Shown here: positions 1-9,934 of the stretch, one piece after another | Numbering within the stretch: position 1 is the first letter of the stretch | How the letters are laid out: each line of letters begins with the position of its first letter | Source of the DNA: Nostoc sp. FACHB-110 | Lineage (GTDB): Bacteria; Cyanobacteriota; Cyanobacteriia; Cyanobacteriales; Nostocaceae | Assembly (NCBI RefSeq): GCF_014697425.1 | Contig: NZ_JACJRU010000038.1 | Span: forward strand, 1-64,000 | Direction of reading: 5' to 3' | Length of the DNA: 64,000 nt | Translations under genes and position numbers: made by a program | The notes under the pieces: generated by a model | Seen by the model: the letters and a program-made list of their open reading frames with translations, nothing else | What the model was told of the DNA's origin: nothing | Databases searched by the model: none

Positions 1-99
1 ATCCAAGAAATCTTTGACCAACTCACATTTGAGCAGGTAATTTCTGTGTCTTCTTATAACTTTATCCTGGAAGCTCTATTCTATGCAGCTTCATATTAA
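1..99 (+). CDS. C-terminal end of a truncated unknown gene
   Basis: Frame 1 is open from the window edge to a TAA at 97-99 and encodes 32 residues ending FYAASY. The composition (mixed hydrophobic and acidic, ending in an aromatic stretch) looks like a genuine protein end, and the other forward frame I checked closes early. The start lies outside the window, so the product cannot be identified. A short AT-rich spacer follows. Confidence 0.4.
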   Translation: MQEIFDQLTFEQVISVSSYNFILEALFYAASY

Positions 100-461
100 A
101 TTGGTATGAGGACGGAAGTAGGAAGTGAAGAGTAGATTTTTCATTCATTTAAGACTGCTATAGTACAATATTTTGTAAATATTTATTGCAAATACTTGAC
201 ATTGAAATTATTAGCGATCGCCACTAATTTACAAAGGTTAAATTAATCTTAAGATTTCTATTTTTTCTCATAAATTATGCAAAAAATCCGGCTTTTAACG
301 GGAAATTTTGTATTCTCGAAATATTAGTCAAAAATAATATCCATTTCTGTTTTGATTAATATCAAATAACCCTGATTTATCTAAAAATTCTTTTCAAGAA
401 AAGGTTGGATAAATTACTATATAAATCTTAGAGACTGCCTTAACTCATAACTACTAGAACT
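100..461. other. Gene-free AT-rich spacer
   Basis: I see no convincing reading frame. One HIP1-like GCGATCG core lies near 215. The stretch probably holds the promoter of the downstream GAF gene, but I could not assign a clear -10/-35 pair. Confidence 0.4.
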
Positions 462-1001
462 GTGCAAATTCACTCTTACCCGGAATTTGACCCTAGATCA
501 AACCAACCTGTCGAACAGGGGCTAAAAAGAGTTTTAGAACGCCTGGTGAGAACAATGCAGCGTGATGCCTTAATCAGGCAAACAACGCAAGAACTAAGAG
601 AAGCTCTGCAAGTTGATCGCGTGGTTCTATATTACTTTTACTGGCAGTGGCATGGACAGGTGACTTTTGAAGCGTTAAGTTCAGAAAAATATTCTATTTT
701 AGGTTCTACAGGGCAAGATCATTGCTTTACGAATGAGTATGCAGATTTATATTTAGCAGGTAGGGTAAGAGCGATGGCTGATATTTATCTAGAACCTCTT
801 GAAGCTTGTCATCGAGAATTTCTTCAAAGCCTACAAGTACGTGCCAACTTAGTTGTCCCGATTTTAGTACCCAAGGGATTATGGGGACTGCTAGTAGCCC
901 ATCATTGCCAAGAACCACATGAATGGTCGCCAGCAGATATCAGTTTAATGCAAGCCGCAGCAGAAACCCTAGCAACGGATAGCAAAATTTTTGCCAGCTA
1001 G
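462..1001 (+). CDS. Stand-alone GAF-domain protein, candidate DXCF cyanobacteriochrome
   Basis: The 179-residue product is almost entirely one GAF domain (about residues 25-172). It has the two cysteines of DXCF-type cyanobacteriochromes: Cys88 within DHCF, and Cys116 within the canonical CH motif just before QVRANLVVP. They are 28 residues apart, the same spacing as I recall for TePixJ. WGLLVAHHC at about 141-149 is the usual end of bilin-binding GAF domains. There is no kinase, methyl-accepting or cyclase output domain, so it would act as a single-domain photoreceptor or a partner of another protein. The start used is GTG; an internal ATG at about residue 32 would cut into the first helix. 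The GAF call is firm. Bilin attachment is inferred from the motifs. Confidence 0.8.
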   Translation: MQIHSYPEFDPRSNQPVEQGLKRVLERLVRTMQRDALIRQTTQELREALQVDRVVLYYFYWQWHGQVTFEALSSEKYSILGSTGQDHCFTNEYADLYLAGRVRAMADIYLEPLEACHREFLQSLQVRANLVVPILVPKGLWGLLVAHHCQEPHEWSPADISLMQAAAETLATDSKIFAS

Positions 1002-1375
1002 CAGGGGCAAAGGTCAGGGCAAACGCACCTTCAACTGGTACAATGAATGTTGACATTTAAGAAAATGTGTGCATTAAAGTTCTTGATTGATTTTGCTCAT
1101 CCATGAGCCGCCATTATCAAGAGAACTAACTCATCCTACAACCCATTATTTGCCATCACTTTAAATTTAAGATGCAGTTGCCCGGAAATAAAGCCTGATG
1201 ATTCTGCGTGGAAAGCATGACCACTTTCCAAAAAAGCATTGCTGCTGGAAGAGCAGAAAGACGAACAAAGCGAGCGCCAATTTCATGGCAATACTCTCTA
1301 AGCTCTATCCTCAAGAAAACAAGAAACACTAACAAAGGTTACTGCATAATCTCAAATTGTCAGGTAAGCTGACAA
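1002..1375. other. Gene-free spacer
   Basis: No coding frame with a plausible start was seen on either strand. It must include the promoter of the downstream HAD gene. No tRNA-like or strong hairpin structure was recognised. Confidence 0.4.
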
Positions 1376-2185
1376 ATGCAGTTTTTATCCTCAAAAAAAA
1401 TGACGGCAACTAGTCCTACAATTTTAGCCTTAGACTTTGATGGAGTTATTTGCGATGGACTAATTGAATATTTTGAGGTAGCATGGCGTACTTATTGTAA
1501 AATTTGGTCGCCTGCTGACGATACGCCACCAGATGACTTGGCTTTAAGATTCTATCGCCTCAGACCTGTAATTGAAACAGGTTGGGAAATGCCTGTTTTA
1601 ATCAAAGCTTTGTTAGCTGGAATTTCCGATGAGGAAATTCTGCAAGAATGGACAAAAATTACTCCACAAATTCTCTTAAAAGATAATTTAGTAGCCAAAG
1701 AAATTGCTACCAAACTCGACCATTTGCGAGATGAATGGATATCTACAGACTTAGATGGCTGGCTGAGTTTGCACAAGTTTTATCCAGGTGTCATCGAAAA
1801 AATTAAATTGACTCTTGCTAGTGAAGTTCAGGTATTTATCGTCACCACTAAAGAAGGGCGATTTGTACAACAATTGTTACAACAAGAAGGAGTTAATTTA
1901 CCTCCTGCAGCAATTTTTGGCAAAGAAGTCAAACGTCCTAAATACGAAATTTTACGCGAGTTGATTCATTCAGCGAATCAACAACCAGTAAGTTTATGGT
2001 TTGTGGAAGACAGAATTAAAACTTTGCAGTTAGTTCAACAGCAAGCTGACCTGGAAGATGTGAAACTTTTCTTGGCAGATTGGGGCTATAATACGCAACC
2101 AGAAAGAAAAGCTGCCCAAGACGATGCGCGAATTCAACTATTATCGTTGTCTCAGTTTGTGAAAAACTTCTCTGATTGGTTGTGA
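1376..2185 (+). CDS. HAD-superfamily hydrolase
   Basis: The N-terminus has the HAD motif I, LDFDGVICDG, with the nucleophile and acid/base aspartates two residues apart. A later VTTKEG segment fits motif II (hhT), a lysine-rich KEVKRPKYE fits motif III, and WFVEDR fits the acidic motif IV. At about 269 residues, with a helical cap between motifs I and II, it resembles phosphoglycolate-phosphatase-like cyanobacterial HAD proteins. The substrate cannot be told from sequence. ATG at 1376 gives eight extra residues. ATG at 1400, just before the conserved strand, is an equally good start. A palindromic terminator follows directly. Confidence 0.85.
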   Translation: MQFLSSKKMTATSPTILALDFDGVICDGLIEYFEVAWRTYCKIWSPADDTPPDDLALRFYRLRPVIETGWEMPVLIKALLAGISDEEILQEWTKITPQILLKDNLVAKEIATKLDHLRDEWISTDLDGWLSLHKFYPGVIEKIKLTLASEVQVFIVTTKEGRFVQQLLQQEGVNLPPAAIFGKEVKRPKYEILRELIHSANQQPVSLWFVEDRIKTLQLVQQQADLEDVKLFLADWGYNTQPERKAAQDDARIQLLSLSQFVKNFSDWL

Positions 2186-2195
2186 AAAAAATTGT

Positions 2196-2219
2196 AGAGA
2201 CGCAAAATTTTGCGTCTCT
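2196..2219. terminator. Perfect 24-bp palindrome between convergent genes
   Basis: AGAGACGCAAAA is followed directly by its reverse complement. It starts 10 bases after the HAD stop codon and lies immediately beyond the Uma2 pseudogene stop on the other strand, so it could end transcripts from both sides. The GTAGAGACG core recurs at 46114 and 40681, which suggests a dispersed repeat used as a terminator. Confidence 0.6.
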
Positions 2220-2222
2220 CTA

Positions 2223-2544
2223 TTATTCCATGTTATCAGGGTCAATGCCTAATTCTCTGAGTTTGGCTGCTAGTTTTTGCCGTTGTTGTCTTTCTATTTG
2301 AGCAATTTCATCAGAAGTTAAATAGCGATCGCCAGTCTGATCATACCAATACAATACTTCTCTTTGTACTGAGCCAGATATATAGTTTGAACGCCCAATT
2401 CATCATCTGGGGTTTTAGAAACTACTTCTAAGACAAATTGCGGTGCTATATGTCTTCATTATCCACAGGTGTATCATCTGAACTTGGTAATTCAGCACTG
2501 GTAGGTAGAGTTTTATAAGGGTCAAACTTTACCATAGGTAACAT
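2223..2544 (-). pseudogene. Decayed Uma2-family (DUF820) endonuclease-like gene
   Basis: Read on the minus strand, the sequence begins MLPMVKFDPYKTLPTSAELP and continues with SSDDTPVDNED, the usual N-terminus of cyanobacterial Uma2 proteins, before a stop. In other frames it gives APQFVLEVVSKTPDDE and then a C-terminal part ending ELGIDPDNME, also typical of the family. At least two frame changes are needed, and most of the catalytic core between the N-terminus and the FVLEVVS strand is missing. Only about 320 bases remain of a gene normally nearly twice as long. Uma2 proteins belong to the PD-(D/E)XK superfamily and are highly multiplied in cyanobacteria. Confidence 0.75.
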
Positions 2545-2623
2545 TTTGTGGTCATTTGACCAATAAGCTATGTCTAGAATTATATTTTATGCTTGATTAA
2601 TTAATGGCTGCGGTTAAAAATCT

Positions 2624-3799
2624 ATGCTTGACCTAACAAAATTAGCGCGACAAATGCAGGGTTTAAGTCAGCATCTTTCTTTAGAAGCTGTGGCAGGTCG
2701 CCAGCGTTTAGAATTAGCACAACAACATTTAAAAAATGCTTACGAGTATCAGCAAGATTTAATTGAACGTCAAGAAAAATGGCGAGATCGCATTCTGTTT
2801 GCTAATGCTACCCCCATTGAGCCATTAGAAACTCGCATTGATATTCCTGTACCGCCTAAAGTTCATACTGTAATTGCTACTGACGGTTCGCAAATTGCCC
2901 CTAGTCATCATGAAATTGCTTACTGTTATTTGTTAAATATCGGTAGAGTAGTGCTGCACTACGGTCAAAATCGCCACCCAATTCTTGATAGTTTGCCAGA
3001 AGTATTTTACCGCCCTGAAGATTTATATGCGTCGCGGCAGTGGGGCATTAGAACCGAAGAATGGATGAGTTTCTGTCGCACAGCCAGTGAAACAACGGTA
3101 TTGGCAGAATTAGCCTGTGCATCTAAAGGTGAAGGGCCAAACCTGGCAATGGTGGATGGTTCCTTAGTTTATTGGTTTTTAGAACAGTTACCCCTAGATG
3201 CACGCGATCGCATCTTACCGCCGATTTTACAAGCTTGGCAGCAGTTACGCGAAGCCCAAATCCCTTTGATGGGTTATTTGAGTGCTTCGCGCAACGTAGA
3301 AGGTATCAACTTTTTGCGCTTGATGGCTTGTCCACATCCCGCCCCTGATTGTTTGAGTTATTGCCCTAATCAGTTAGAAAAAGTTCCTTGCAAAGTCTTT
3401 GAACCGTTGCGGGATACTTCTTTGTGGTCAACCCAACTCCAACCCGGACAACGCGGCCCTCTTTGGCGGAGTAATGCGCGAATATTAGAGTTTTATCAAG
3501 GGCAGAATATTTATTTTTGTTATGTTCATGTTGGGGCGGAAATTGCCAGAGTTGAAGTGCCAGCCTGGGTTGTAGAAAATCAGACTATGTTTGATGAAGC
3601 CCTAGGTTTGATGTTGGCACAAGTTCAAAAAGGCTATGGCTACCCAGTTGCGATCGCAGAAGCGCATAATCAAGCTGTGGTTAGAGGTGGTGATAAAGCG
3701 CGTTTCTTTGCCCTTTTGGAAAAGCAAATGATTAAAGCTGGCTTAAAAAACGTTGGGACTTCTTACAAAGAAGCCAGAAAGCGCGGCAGTATTGCTTAA
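2624..3799 (+). CDS. NurA-domain nuclease-like protein
   Basis: The 391-residue product has an N-terminal helical region (1-80) followed by IATDGSQIAP near 87-96, matching the metal-binding aspartate motif that opens the NurA domain. A second acidic motif, AMVDGSLVYW near 173-182, follows, with GYPVAIAEAHNQAVV and a basic C-terminus near 340-391. NurA is a 5'-3' nuclease that works with the HerA ATPase in archaeal end resection. Cyanobacteria carry a family relative whose role is not settled. No herA-like gene is in this window. It stands alone, with an Uma2 remnant upstream and a repeat-filled spacer downstream. Confidence 0.8.
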   Translation: MLDLTKLARQMQGLSQHLSLEAVAGRQRLELAQQHLKNAYEYQQDLIERQEKWRDRILFANATPIEPLETRIDIPVPPKVHTVIATDGSQIAPSHHEIAYCYLLNIGRVVLHYGQNRHPILDSLPEVFYRPEDLYASRQWGIRTEEWMSFCRTASETTVLAELACASKGEGPNLAMVDGSLVYWFLEQLPLDARDRILPPILQAWQQLREAQIPLMGYLSASRNVEGINFLRLMACPHPAPDCLSYCPNQLEKVPCKVFEPLRDTSLWSTQLQPGQRGPLWRSNARILEFYQGQNIYFCYVHVGAEIARVEVPAWVVENQTMFDEALGLMLAQVQKGYGYPVAIAEAHNQAVVRGGDKARFFALLEKQMIKAGLKNVGTSYKEARKRGSIA

Positions 3800-4409
3800 A
3801 AAAATCTGGGACTCATGTTGGATTTGGTAAAAAGCTCAGTTTACCTTTTTGTTGCCGCCTGTTCCCTGCGCCGAGGAGATTTGTAAATATTTATTAATTT
3901 ATTGGCAACATATTGTAACTTGTTCGCTTAACACTTCTTATTTGAATTTGTTGTGGTTCATGTTTACTTCATACTTTTTTAGGGAAATCTATACTTAGAA
4001 GATTGGGTAACAAAAAGCTACTCGTACTCGAAAATGTCAAGTTATCAATATAGTGCAGCAGTTTAAACACTGCTGTGAATATTCATGATTTTTTGTTGCT
4101 ATTAACCGACTAATCTCACATCTTGCACCTAGCCCCAGCGAATGGAATTCGCGGCTATACAAACGAAGTCCGCCTACGCGGACTGACGAGAAATCAAGGG
4201 TTTGGAACCCGCGCAGGTGGTCACTGAGCTTGTCGAAGTGCGGGTTTTGTCTGTGTAGCCGCGACTTCAGTCGCAGGCGTGCAAGATGTGAGTAATTTTA
4301 TCTAGTCGAGTTGCTAGTACTTTATTGGCATGGCTTGTGAAATGTGAAAGTGAATTTTCACCAAGATTCTCAAGATTTATAAAGTCAAACACAACCAACA
4401 AATCTCAAT
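3800..4409. other. Repeat-containing spacer
   Basis: About 610 bases without a supported gene. The central 176 bases are an inverted-repeat element (separate entry). The last 120 bases hold the likely promoter of the histidine kinase. The open frame starting at 4325 overlaps the kinase start in another frame and is not credible. Confidence 0.5.
4116..4291 (+). mobile_element. MITE-like element with 13-bp terminal inverted repeats (family A)
   Basis: TCACATCTTGCAC at 4116-4128 is matched by its exact reverse complement at 4279-4291. Inside are further paired blocks: a GAATGGAATTCGCGGCTA arm, a CGCCTACGCGGAC hairpin and a GACTTCAGTCGC segment. A related copy of about 211 bp sits in opposite orientation at 38252-38462, and a partial one lies near 40701-40806. 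There is no coding capacity. The structure is that of a non-autonomous, foldback-like dispersed repeat. Confidence 0.75.
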
Positions 4410-7115
4410 ATGCAAGCACAAGTCCCAGTAATTCAAGACCAAGCAAAAGAACAATATTCTCGGTTCTTTTCTCTATCTTTAGATTTATTATGTATTGCAG
4501 GATTTGATGGTTATTTTAAAGAAATCAATCCAGCCTGGACAAAAATTTTAGGTTGGTCACAACAAGAATTACTAGGTAAGCCATTTATTGAGTTTGTACA
4601 TCCTGCCGATAAAGATACTACGCTTTTAGAAGCTCAAAAACTAGCGATGTCTTTTGAAACAATTTACTTTGAGAATCGCTATTTGTGCCATGATGGTTCT
4701 TATAAATGGTTATCTTGGTCTTCAACTCCATTTGTTGAAGAACAGTTAATTTATGCTGTGGCTCGTGACATTACGCTACAAAAAGAGAATGAAATAGCAT
4801 TGCAAAAAACTATTCAAGAGTTAGAAGCATTCAAATTTGCGTTAAATGCTCATTCTTTAGTAGCAATTACTGATGCAACAGGACGCATAAATTATGCTAA
4901 CGATAAATTCTGTGAAGTTTCCCAATACTCTAGAGAAGAATTATTAGGGCAAGACCATCGGATAGTTAATTCTGGGTATCATCCTCAGGAATTTTTTGCT
5001 AATTTATGGCAGACTATTACTGCTGGGAGAATCTGGCGCGGAGAAGTGAAAAACAAAGCCAAAGACGGCAGTTTTTATTGGGTAGACACGCTAATTGTCC
5101 CGACGTTGAATAGTCTGAAAAAACCACAACAATATGTAGCTATTCGTACAGATATTACACAGAGGAAGCTTTCAGAATTAGCTTTGTTAGAGCGATCGCG
5201 TTTATCATTATTAAGTGCAGAAGTTAGTTTAGCTTTATCTCAAGGTGGTGCTTTATCAGATATTTTACAAAGTTGTACCAACACCATCTCTAATTATCTT
5301 GATGTTGACTTTGTATGTATCTGGACTTTTGAGCGACAAACACAGCAAATAGAATTACAAGCTGGAGTGCATTGCCAAGATACTAGCTGTAGTGCGTTAA
5401 GCTGTCATAACCAATTTCCTAACCATATCTTGGTCGCCAACAAAATTGTTGGGATTATGGCACATAATTATCAACCAATTTTGAATGAAAAATTCAGTTT
5501 TAATTATTCCGGTAGTCTGATTGACCAACACCTTTCCAGGCTGCAATTATCAGCTTACCCCTTAATTGTTGAAGAAAAATTAATTGGAATTATTGCTTTA
5601 TTTCGTCAAGAAGTATTTAATGAGCCAAGCCATAATTTATTAAATTGGATTGCTAATAATATTGCAGTTGCTATTGATAGAATCTGGGCAAGAGAAGAGT
5701 TATTGAGTCGCAGAGAAGCATTATTACTTAGTTTAGCTAGTCAAATTCGGAGTTCTCTTGACCTCAACACAATTTTAGAAACTGCTGTCAAGGAAATTAG
5801 GAGTTTATTACAAATTGACCGTTGTTACTTTCTGCAATATTCTCCAGGTATTTCATCAACTAACTTAGAAATTACTCACGAAGCAAGGCATCCAAATTTA
5901 GCTCCGATTTTAGGTAAATTGTCAATCCAAAATTATGATTTATTAGCACAAATGCTGTTAAATCAAGAATTGGTTTGCATTGACAGTAGCTACGAAAATT
6001 TATCTAATCAGCCAAATCTGCAAGCATTGTTAAGAGAGTTTGGCATAACTGCTCAATTACTCTTACCCGTTAAAAACCATGCTGGTGAATTAGGAGCAAT
6101 TGTTTGTAGTCATTGTGATGGCGATCGCATTTGGAGTAATAGTGATATTGGACTATTGCAAGCTGTTACCGATCAACTAGCGATCGCTATTGATCACGCC
6201 CAATTATATCATCAAAGTCGCACTGCTACTTTAGCCGCTCAAGCTCAAGCCGAACAGCTAACGGAAGCTTTATATCAATTGCAGCAAACCCAATCTCAAC
6301 TCATTCAACATGAGAAAATGTCTAGCTTGGGACAATTAGTAGCTGGTGTTGCTCATGAAATTAATAACCCAGTTAACTTTATTCATGGCAATATTACTTA
6401 CGCCAGTGAATATGTTCAAGACTTGCTAAATTTGCTCAATCTTTATCAAGAACATTACCCAGATGCAACACCAGTAATTACCGAATTTGCCGCAGAAGTA
6501 GATTTAGATTTTATCCGCAATGACTTAACCAAAATTCTGAATTCCATGAAAATGGGTACTAATCGCATTCGAGAAATTGTGTTAGGCTTACGCAATTTTT
6601 CCCGGCTTGATGAAGCTGATAAAAAATTAGTAGATATCCATGATGGAATTGAAAATACATTGTTAATCTTACACCATCGCTGGAAAACTAACGGCATAGG
6701 CCTCTGCATCAACATTGTTAAAGAATACGCTGATTTGCCTTTAGTAGATTGCTACCCTGGACAATTAAATCAGGTATTTATGAATATCTTAACTAATGCG
6801 ATTGATGCTTTAGAAGAATTGATTATTAGTAAAGGTAAAACTTTTGCACCTACTATTTGGATTCGCACAGAAATGTTAGATAACAATTTTATCGCTATCC
6901 GCATTTCTGATAATGGTTCTGGGATGAGCGAAGACATCCGCAAGCGTTTATTTGACCCATTCTTTACAACTAAACCTGTAGGTAAAGGTACAGGTCTAGG
7001 TCTTTCTATTAGCTATCAAATTATTGTGGAAAAACATGGCGGTAGTTTGCACTGCATCTCAGAACTAGAAAAAGGCACAGAATTTATCATTAAAATTCCC
7101 GTGACAGTAAATTAA
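4410..7115 (+). CDS. PAS-PAS-GAF-GAF sensor histidine kinase
   Basis: The 901-residue soluble sensor kinase has two PAS domains (about 15-125 and 140-255, each closing with a DIT motif), two GAF domains (about 270-425 and 440-605), a coiled linker, and a HisKA domain whose phosphoacceptor is His649 in [11 protein letters not shown]. The HATPase domain has an N box ([10 protein letters not shown]), DNGSGM and GKGTGLGLS. No transmembrane segment is apparent, so it is probably cytosolic. The second GAF lacks an obvious CH bilin cysteine. No response regulator is adjacent, making this an orphan kinase. The start is the ATG preceding [10 protein letters not shown]; upstream DNA contains a repeat element. 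Confidence 0.93.
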   Translation: MQAQVPVIQDQAKEQYSRFFSLSLDLLCIAGFDGYFKEINPAWTKILGWSQQELLGKPFIEFVHPADKDTTLLEAQKLAMSFETIYFENRYLCHDGSYKWLSWSSTPFVEEQLIYAVARDITLQKENEIALQKTIQELEAFKFALNAHSLVAITDATGRINYANDKFCEVSQYSREELLGQDHRIVNSGYHPQEFFANLWQTITAGRIWRGEVKNKAKDGSFYWVDTLIVPTLNSLKKPQQYVAIRTDITQRKLSELALLERSRLSLLSAEVSLALSQGGALSDILQSCTNTISNYLDVDFVCIWTFERQTQQIELQAGVHCQDTSCSALSCHNQFPNHILVANKIVGIMAHNYQPILNEKFSFNYSGSLIDQHLSRLQLSAYPLIVEEKLIGIIALFRQEVFNEPSHNLLNWIANNIAVAIDRIWAREELLSRREALLLSLASQIRSSLDLNTILETAVKEIRSLLQIDRCYFLQYSPGISSTNLEITHEARHPNLAPILGKLSIQNYDLLAQMLLNQELVCIDSSYENLSNQPNLQALLREFGITAQLLLPVKNHAGELGAIVCSHCDGDRIWSNSDIGLLQAVTDQLAIAIDHAQLYHQSRTATLAAQAQAEQLTEALYQLQQTQSQLIQHEKMSSLGQLVAGVAHEINNPVNFIHGNITYASEYVQDLLNLLNLYQEHYPDATPVITEFAAEVDLDFIRNDLTKILNSMKMGTNRIREIVLGLRNFSRLDEADKKLVDIHDGIENTLLILHHRWKTNGIGLCINIVKEYADLPLVDCYPGQLNQVFMNILTNAIDALEELIISKGKTFAPTIWIRTEMLDNNFIAIRISDNGSGMSEDIRKRLFDPFFTTKPVGKGTGLGLSISYQIIVEKHGGSLHCISELEKGTEFIIKIPVTVN

Positions 7116-7145
7116 AAATGCTTTTGTCAGAGAGAAATTGTCACA

Positions 7146-7180
7146 TTAAATCCCCGACTGCTTAAAGGTCAGGGATTTAA
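7146..7180. terminator. Hairpin of the AAATCCCCGAC family
   Basis: TTAAATCCCCGAC and GGTCAGGGATTTAA pair around a short loop 30 bases after the histidine kinase stop codon. The same hairpin type recurs at 18099, 33570 and 42715. Confidence 0.6.
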
Positions 7181-7355
7181 TTTCAACTAGAAATTTGATG
7201 TTCTGCACCTGTGAATTACCACTAAATCAAATCACTTTTCTGGCATGTAAATTTCTCTGCATCAAGAAAAACAAATTCTCATCTTTGGGAAGTTCCCAAG
7301 CCAGCAGCGATCGCCTAAACTATCTAACATAGAATTAGCACTACAACCGAAAGCC

Positions 7356-8117
7356 ATGCAAAATGTCAATCAATTTAGCACGATAGGGCTAAGTTTAGAG
7401 CTATTCCATGTTCAGAGTAACAAAACTTTTGAATTCCCACCGAATCTCATAGTGATTCGCATTGGTAAGCCAAACGACCAAACACCGCCAGATATTGACG
7501 TTTCCCATTTACCATATGCTGAAGTAGTTTCGCGTATCCATGCTCAAATTCAGGTCAATAGCAACAATTATTTCATTGAAGACTTAGGCAGTTCTAACGG
7601 TACATTTCTCAACGGTGAAAAGCTAGAACCAGGAGTTAGCTATGATTTAAATTTAGGCGATCGCATCGACTTGGGGCAAGGTCATAAAGTCACTTTTATC
7701 TTTCAATACAAACAGCCAAATCTACTGGCTAGTTCTCATCTCACTCATATTGATCAACATCAACCAACTGTGGTCAATCAAACAACCAAGCTGGTAGGTT
7801 TAACTTTAATGGTCGCCAGCATCGTCATTTTAACTGCCAGTATTAATGTTGGCATAATTTTGCGAATTCCCGGCATTATTCTCTGCGTGACGGGAATTTT
7901 TGTGCTGTGTCAGCCGCGTAGCTATCGCCAGCTTGGATGGATTTTAATTGCTTTAGGAATCGCAGTTATTATCTTTACTGGGAATATTTTTGCTTCCGTG
8001 AACTTGTTGCTTTTGCTAGTAACATCTGCATTATTTTTCGCTGGCTATCTAATTTTTACAACCGGAAAAATCTTCGGTTATGATTTGCGATTTTTCCAGC
8101 GACTTATGCATAAATGA
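7356..8117 (+). CDS. FHA-domain membrane protein
   Basis: The 253-residue product has an N-terminal forkhead-associated domain (about 15-125) with the phosphothreonine-binding signature: SRIHAQI, then EDLGSSNGTFLNGEKL, then LGDRIDLG. A linker is followed by about four hydrophobic segments between residues 145 and 240, ending in a short basic tail. It should recruit a Thr-phosphorylated partner to the membrane. No Ser/Thr kinase gene lies nearby in the window, so the partner is unknown. The start codon is preceded by a roughly 240-base spacer with a terminator hairpin. Confidence 0.88.
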   Translation: MQNVNQFSTIGLSLELFHVQSNKTFEFPPNLIVIRIGKPNDQTPPDIDVSHLPYAEVVSRIHAQIQVNSNNYFIEDLGSSNGTFLNGEKLEPGVSYDLNLGDRIDLGQGHKVTFIFQYKQPNLLASSHLTHIDQHQPTVVNQTTKLVGLTLMVASIVILTASINVGIILRIPGIILCVTGIFVLCQPRSYRQLGWILIALGIAVIIFTGNIFASVNLLLLLVTSALFFAGYLIFTTGKIFGYDLRFFQRLMHK

Positions 8118-8181
8118 TTGCTCTAAATACATTTTACACAAATCATATTTATCTGCATACGAAAAACTGTCACAACTTATC

Positions 8182-8300
8182 AGGACTTACGCACAAGCTA
8201 CTGAAAATCGTAGACGCGATAGCGGCTTGCCGCAGGCTACCACAGAGGCGCAGAGTTCACGGAGAAATGAGAGTTTGAGAGATATTTTGCGTAAGTCCTA
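8182..8300. mobile_element. MITE-like element, GGACTTACGC family (family B), copy 1
   Basis: AGGACTTACGCA opens the element and TGCGTAAGTCCTA closes it as its reverse complement. The 119-bp interior includes a block (CACAGAGGCGCAGAGTTC) whose complement recurs near 49045. There is no open frame. Full relatives with the same ends lie at 31208-31299 and 60559-60650. Confidence 0.75.
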
Positions 8301-8324
8301 CTTATTTGTTCCCCATTTCTTTTT

Positions 8325-9815
8325 TCAACAACGACGTAACTGTGCTAACAACACCACAACCTCATCAATAGCTTGTCTAATATTAGTAACTGGTTGTTCA
8401 GATTGATTCACCATAATACTAAATGCTAAAGGCTCATATTGGGGAGAATTAACATAACCAGATAAAGTGACAACACCCATTAAAGTTCCTGTTTTGGCTT
8501 GGACAATTCCGGCTGCTGGTGTGTCACGAAAACGATTGATTAAACTGCCACTGACAGCCGCCACAGGTAAAGAATCTCGAAAGATATTTGCTTCTGGTGC
8601 TGTCGCCATTGCTTGTAAAATTTGGACTAACGCTGCTGGCGTAATTAAATTTTTGCGCGATATGCCTGAGCCATCTACTAATTTATAACTATTAGAATCA
8701 ACACCTAATTTTGTTAATGTATCTGTCATAACTTGCAAGCCTAAATCAATCGTAGATTGATTTTTAGCCAGTGGTTGATTATTCGCTAAACTCCTCAATA
8801 AAGCCTCAGCAAATAAATTATTACTATTTAAATTTGTCTCTTTGATTAAATCAGATAAAGGTGGAGATTCTACAACTGCAACTTCCCGTGCATTAATACT
8901 ACCCATAGCAATGGATGTTTGTTTTACCGTAATACCTTCTATAGCTAAACTTTGGCGCAAGTGGCGCAAAAAATTTTGTGTCGGGTCAAAAACAGCAATT
9001 CCCGTAGTATTGGGGGGTGAATTTACTGCTAATTGCCCTTGAACATACAGCACAGCCCCTTTTAAATCACGGCTGACTGCAACTGCACCTGGTTCATCTT
9101 TTTCAGTAGTCACAGAATTATTCACCACGCGCCATTGATAGGCTTGTGTAGGATCATCCCATCTTAGTTGCAATGGTTGTCCCACACTTTGAGGTATGGC
9201 TGTTAATTCAACAGCATTTTCATTCAAAATTAAGCTATTAACAGGCGCACCATAATCAGCTTGCACATCTTCCCATTGCCAACTAGAAGGCACAACATCA
9301 CCTTGGAAATAACTATCATCGGCAATTAGTTCATTAACTTGAGTCAGGCCTTGTTGACGCAGCTGCTTGGCTAAGGCTGTCAATTGAGCATCTTTGAAAC
9401 TAGGATCTCCCCTACCAACTACGCGCAAAATCCCTTCACTATCTTGATAAACAGAAGTACGAATGCGAAAGTTTGCGCCTAAGTGCTTTAATGCCGCAGA
9501 TGTGGTGAATAATTTAGTGTTAGAAGCTGGTGTAAAGTATTTCTCGGCATCATGGCTGTAAAGAGTTTGAGTAGCAGCCAAATTTTTTACTAAAATTCCC
9601 CAACGGGCGCGACTAAATAAAGGACGATTGATTACTGTATTGATAGATGCTTCTAATTGAGCCGGACAAAGTGTTTTTGCTGTAGTTGCAGGTGGAGTTT
9701 GGGCTTTAACTGCACTTTGAGCCAGACTAATGTGAGTTCCAAAAAACAACAATAGCAAGCTCAGAGAAATTTTTCTAGAAAACATACTCAAACTTCGACT
9801 AAAATCTTCAACCAT
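8325..9815 (-). CDS. dacB: D-alanyl-D-alanine carboxypeptidase/endopeptidase (PBP4 type)
   Basis: The 496-residue product opens with an N-terminal signal peptide (hydrophobic stretch about 15-32) followed by a peptidase S13 domain. The three penicillin-binding motifs are visible: SNTK (Ser98-Lys101), SNN in NLNSNNLFAE and KTG in QAKTGTLMGV. The large insert between the first two is typical of PBP4. It would trim peptidoglycan pentapeptides or cross-links in the periplasm. ATG at Met11 is a plausible alternative start that places the signal peptide right at the N-terminus. It is followed by a family B repeat on the low-coordinate side. Confidence 0.92.
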   Translation of the reverse strand: MVEDFSRSLSMFSRKISLSLLLLFFGTHISLAQSAVKAQTPPATTAKTLCPAQLEASINTVINRPLFSRARWGILVKNLAATQTLYSHDAEKYFTPASNTKLFTTSAALKHLGANFRIRTSVYQDSEGILRVVGRGDPSFKDAQLTALAKQLRQQGLTQVNELIADDSYFQGDVVPSSWQWEDVQADYGAPVNSLILNENAVELTAIPQSVGQPLQLRWDDPTQAYQWRVVNNSVTTEKDEPGAVAVSRDLKGAVLYVQGQLAVNSPPNTTGIAVFDPTQNFLRHLRQSLAIEGITVKQTSIAMGSINAREVAVVESPPLSDLIKETNLNSNNLFAEALLRSLANNQPLAKNQSTIDLGLQVMTDTLTKLGVDSNSYKLVDGSGISRKNLITPAALVQILQAMATAPEANIFRDSLPVAAVSGSLINRFRDTPAAGIVQAKTGTLMGVVTLSGYVNSPQYEPLAFSIMVNQSEQPVTNIRQAIDEVVVLLAQLRRC

Positions 9816-9934
9816 GTGCTGCTTAAACTCCTACTGCCCTAGCAAGTCAACTTTTTTAGTTCATAGTCAGAAAAAACATTCTTGTCGCCTTTATTTTCCC
9901 CTCTCTACTCCCAACTGTTTATTTTTAACCATCT

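Noticed and set aside
4325-4507. 60-codon frame before the histidine kinase
   Set aside because: It overlaps the kinase N-terminus in another frame. Its Ser/Thr-rich, low-complexity product has no family and no ribosome site.
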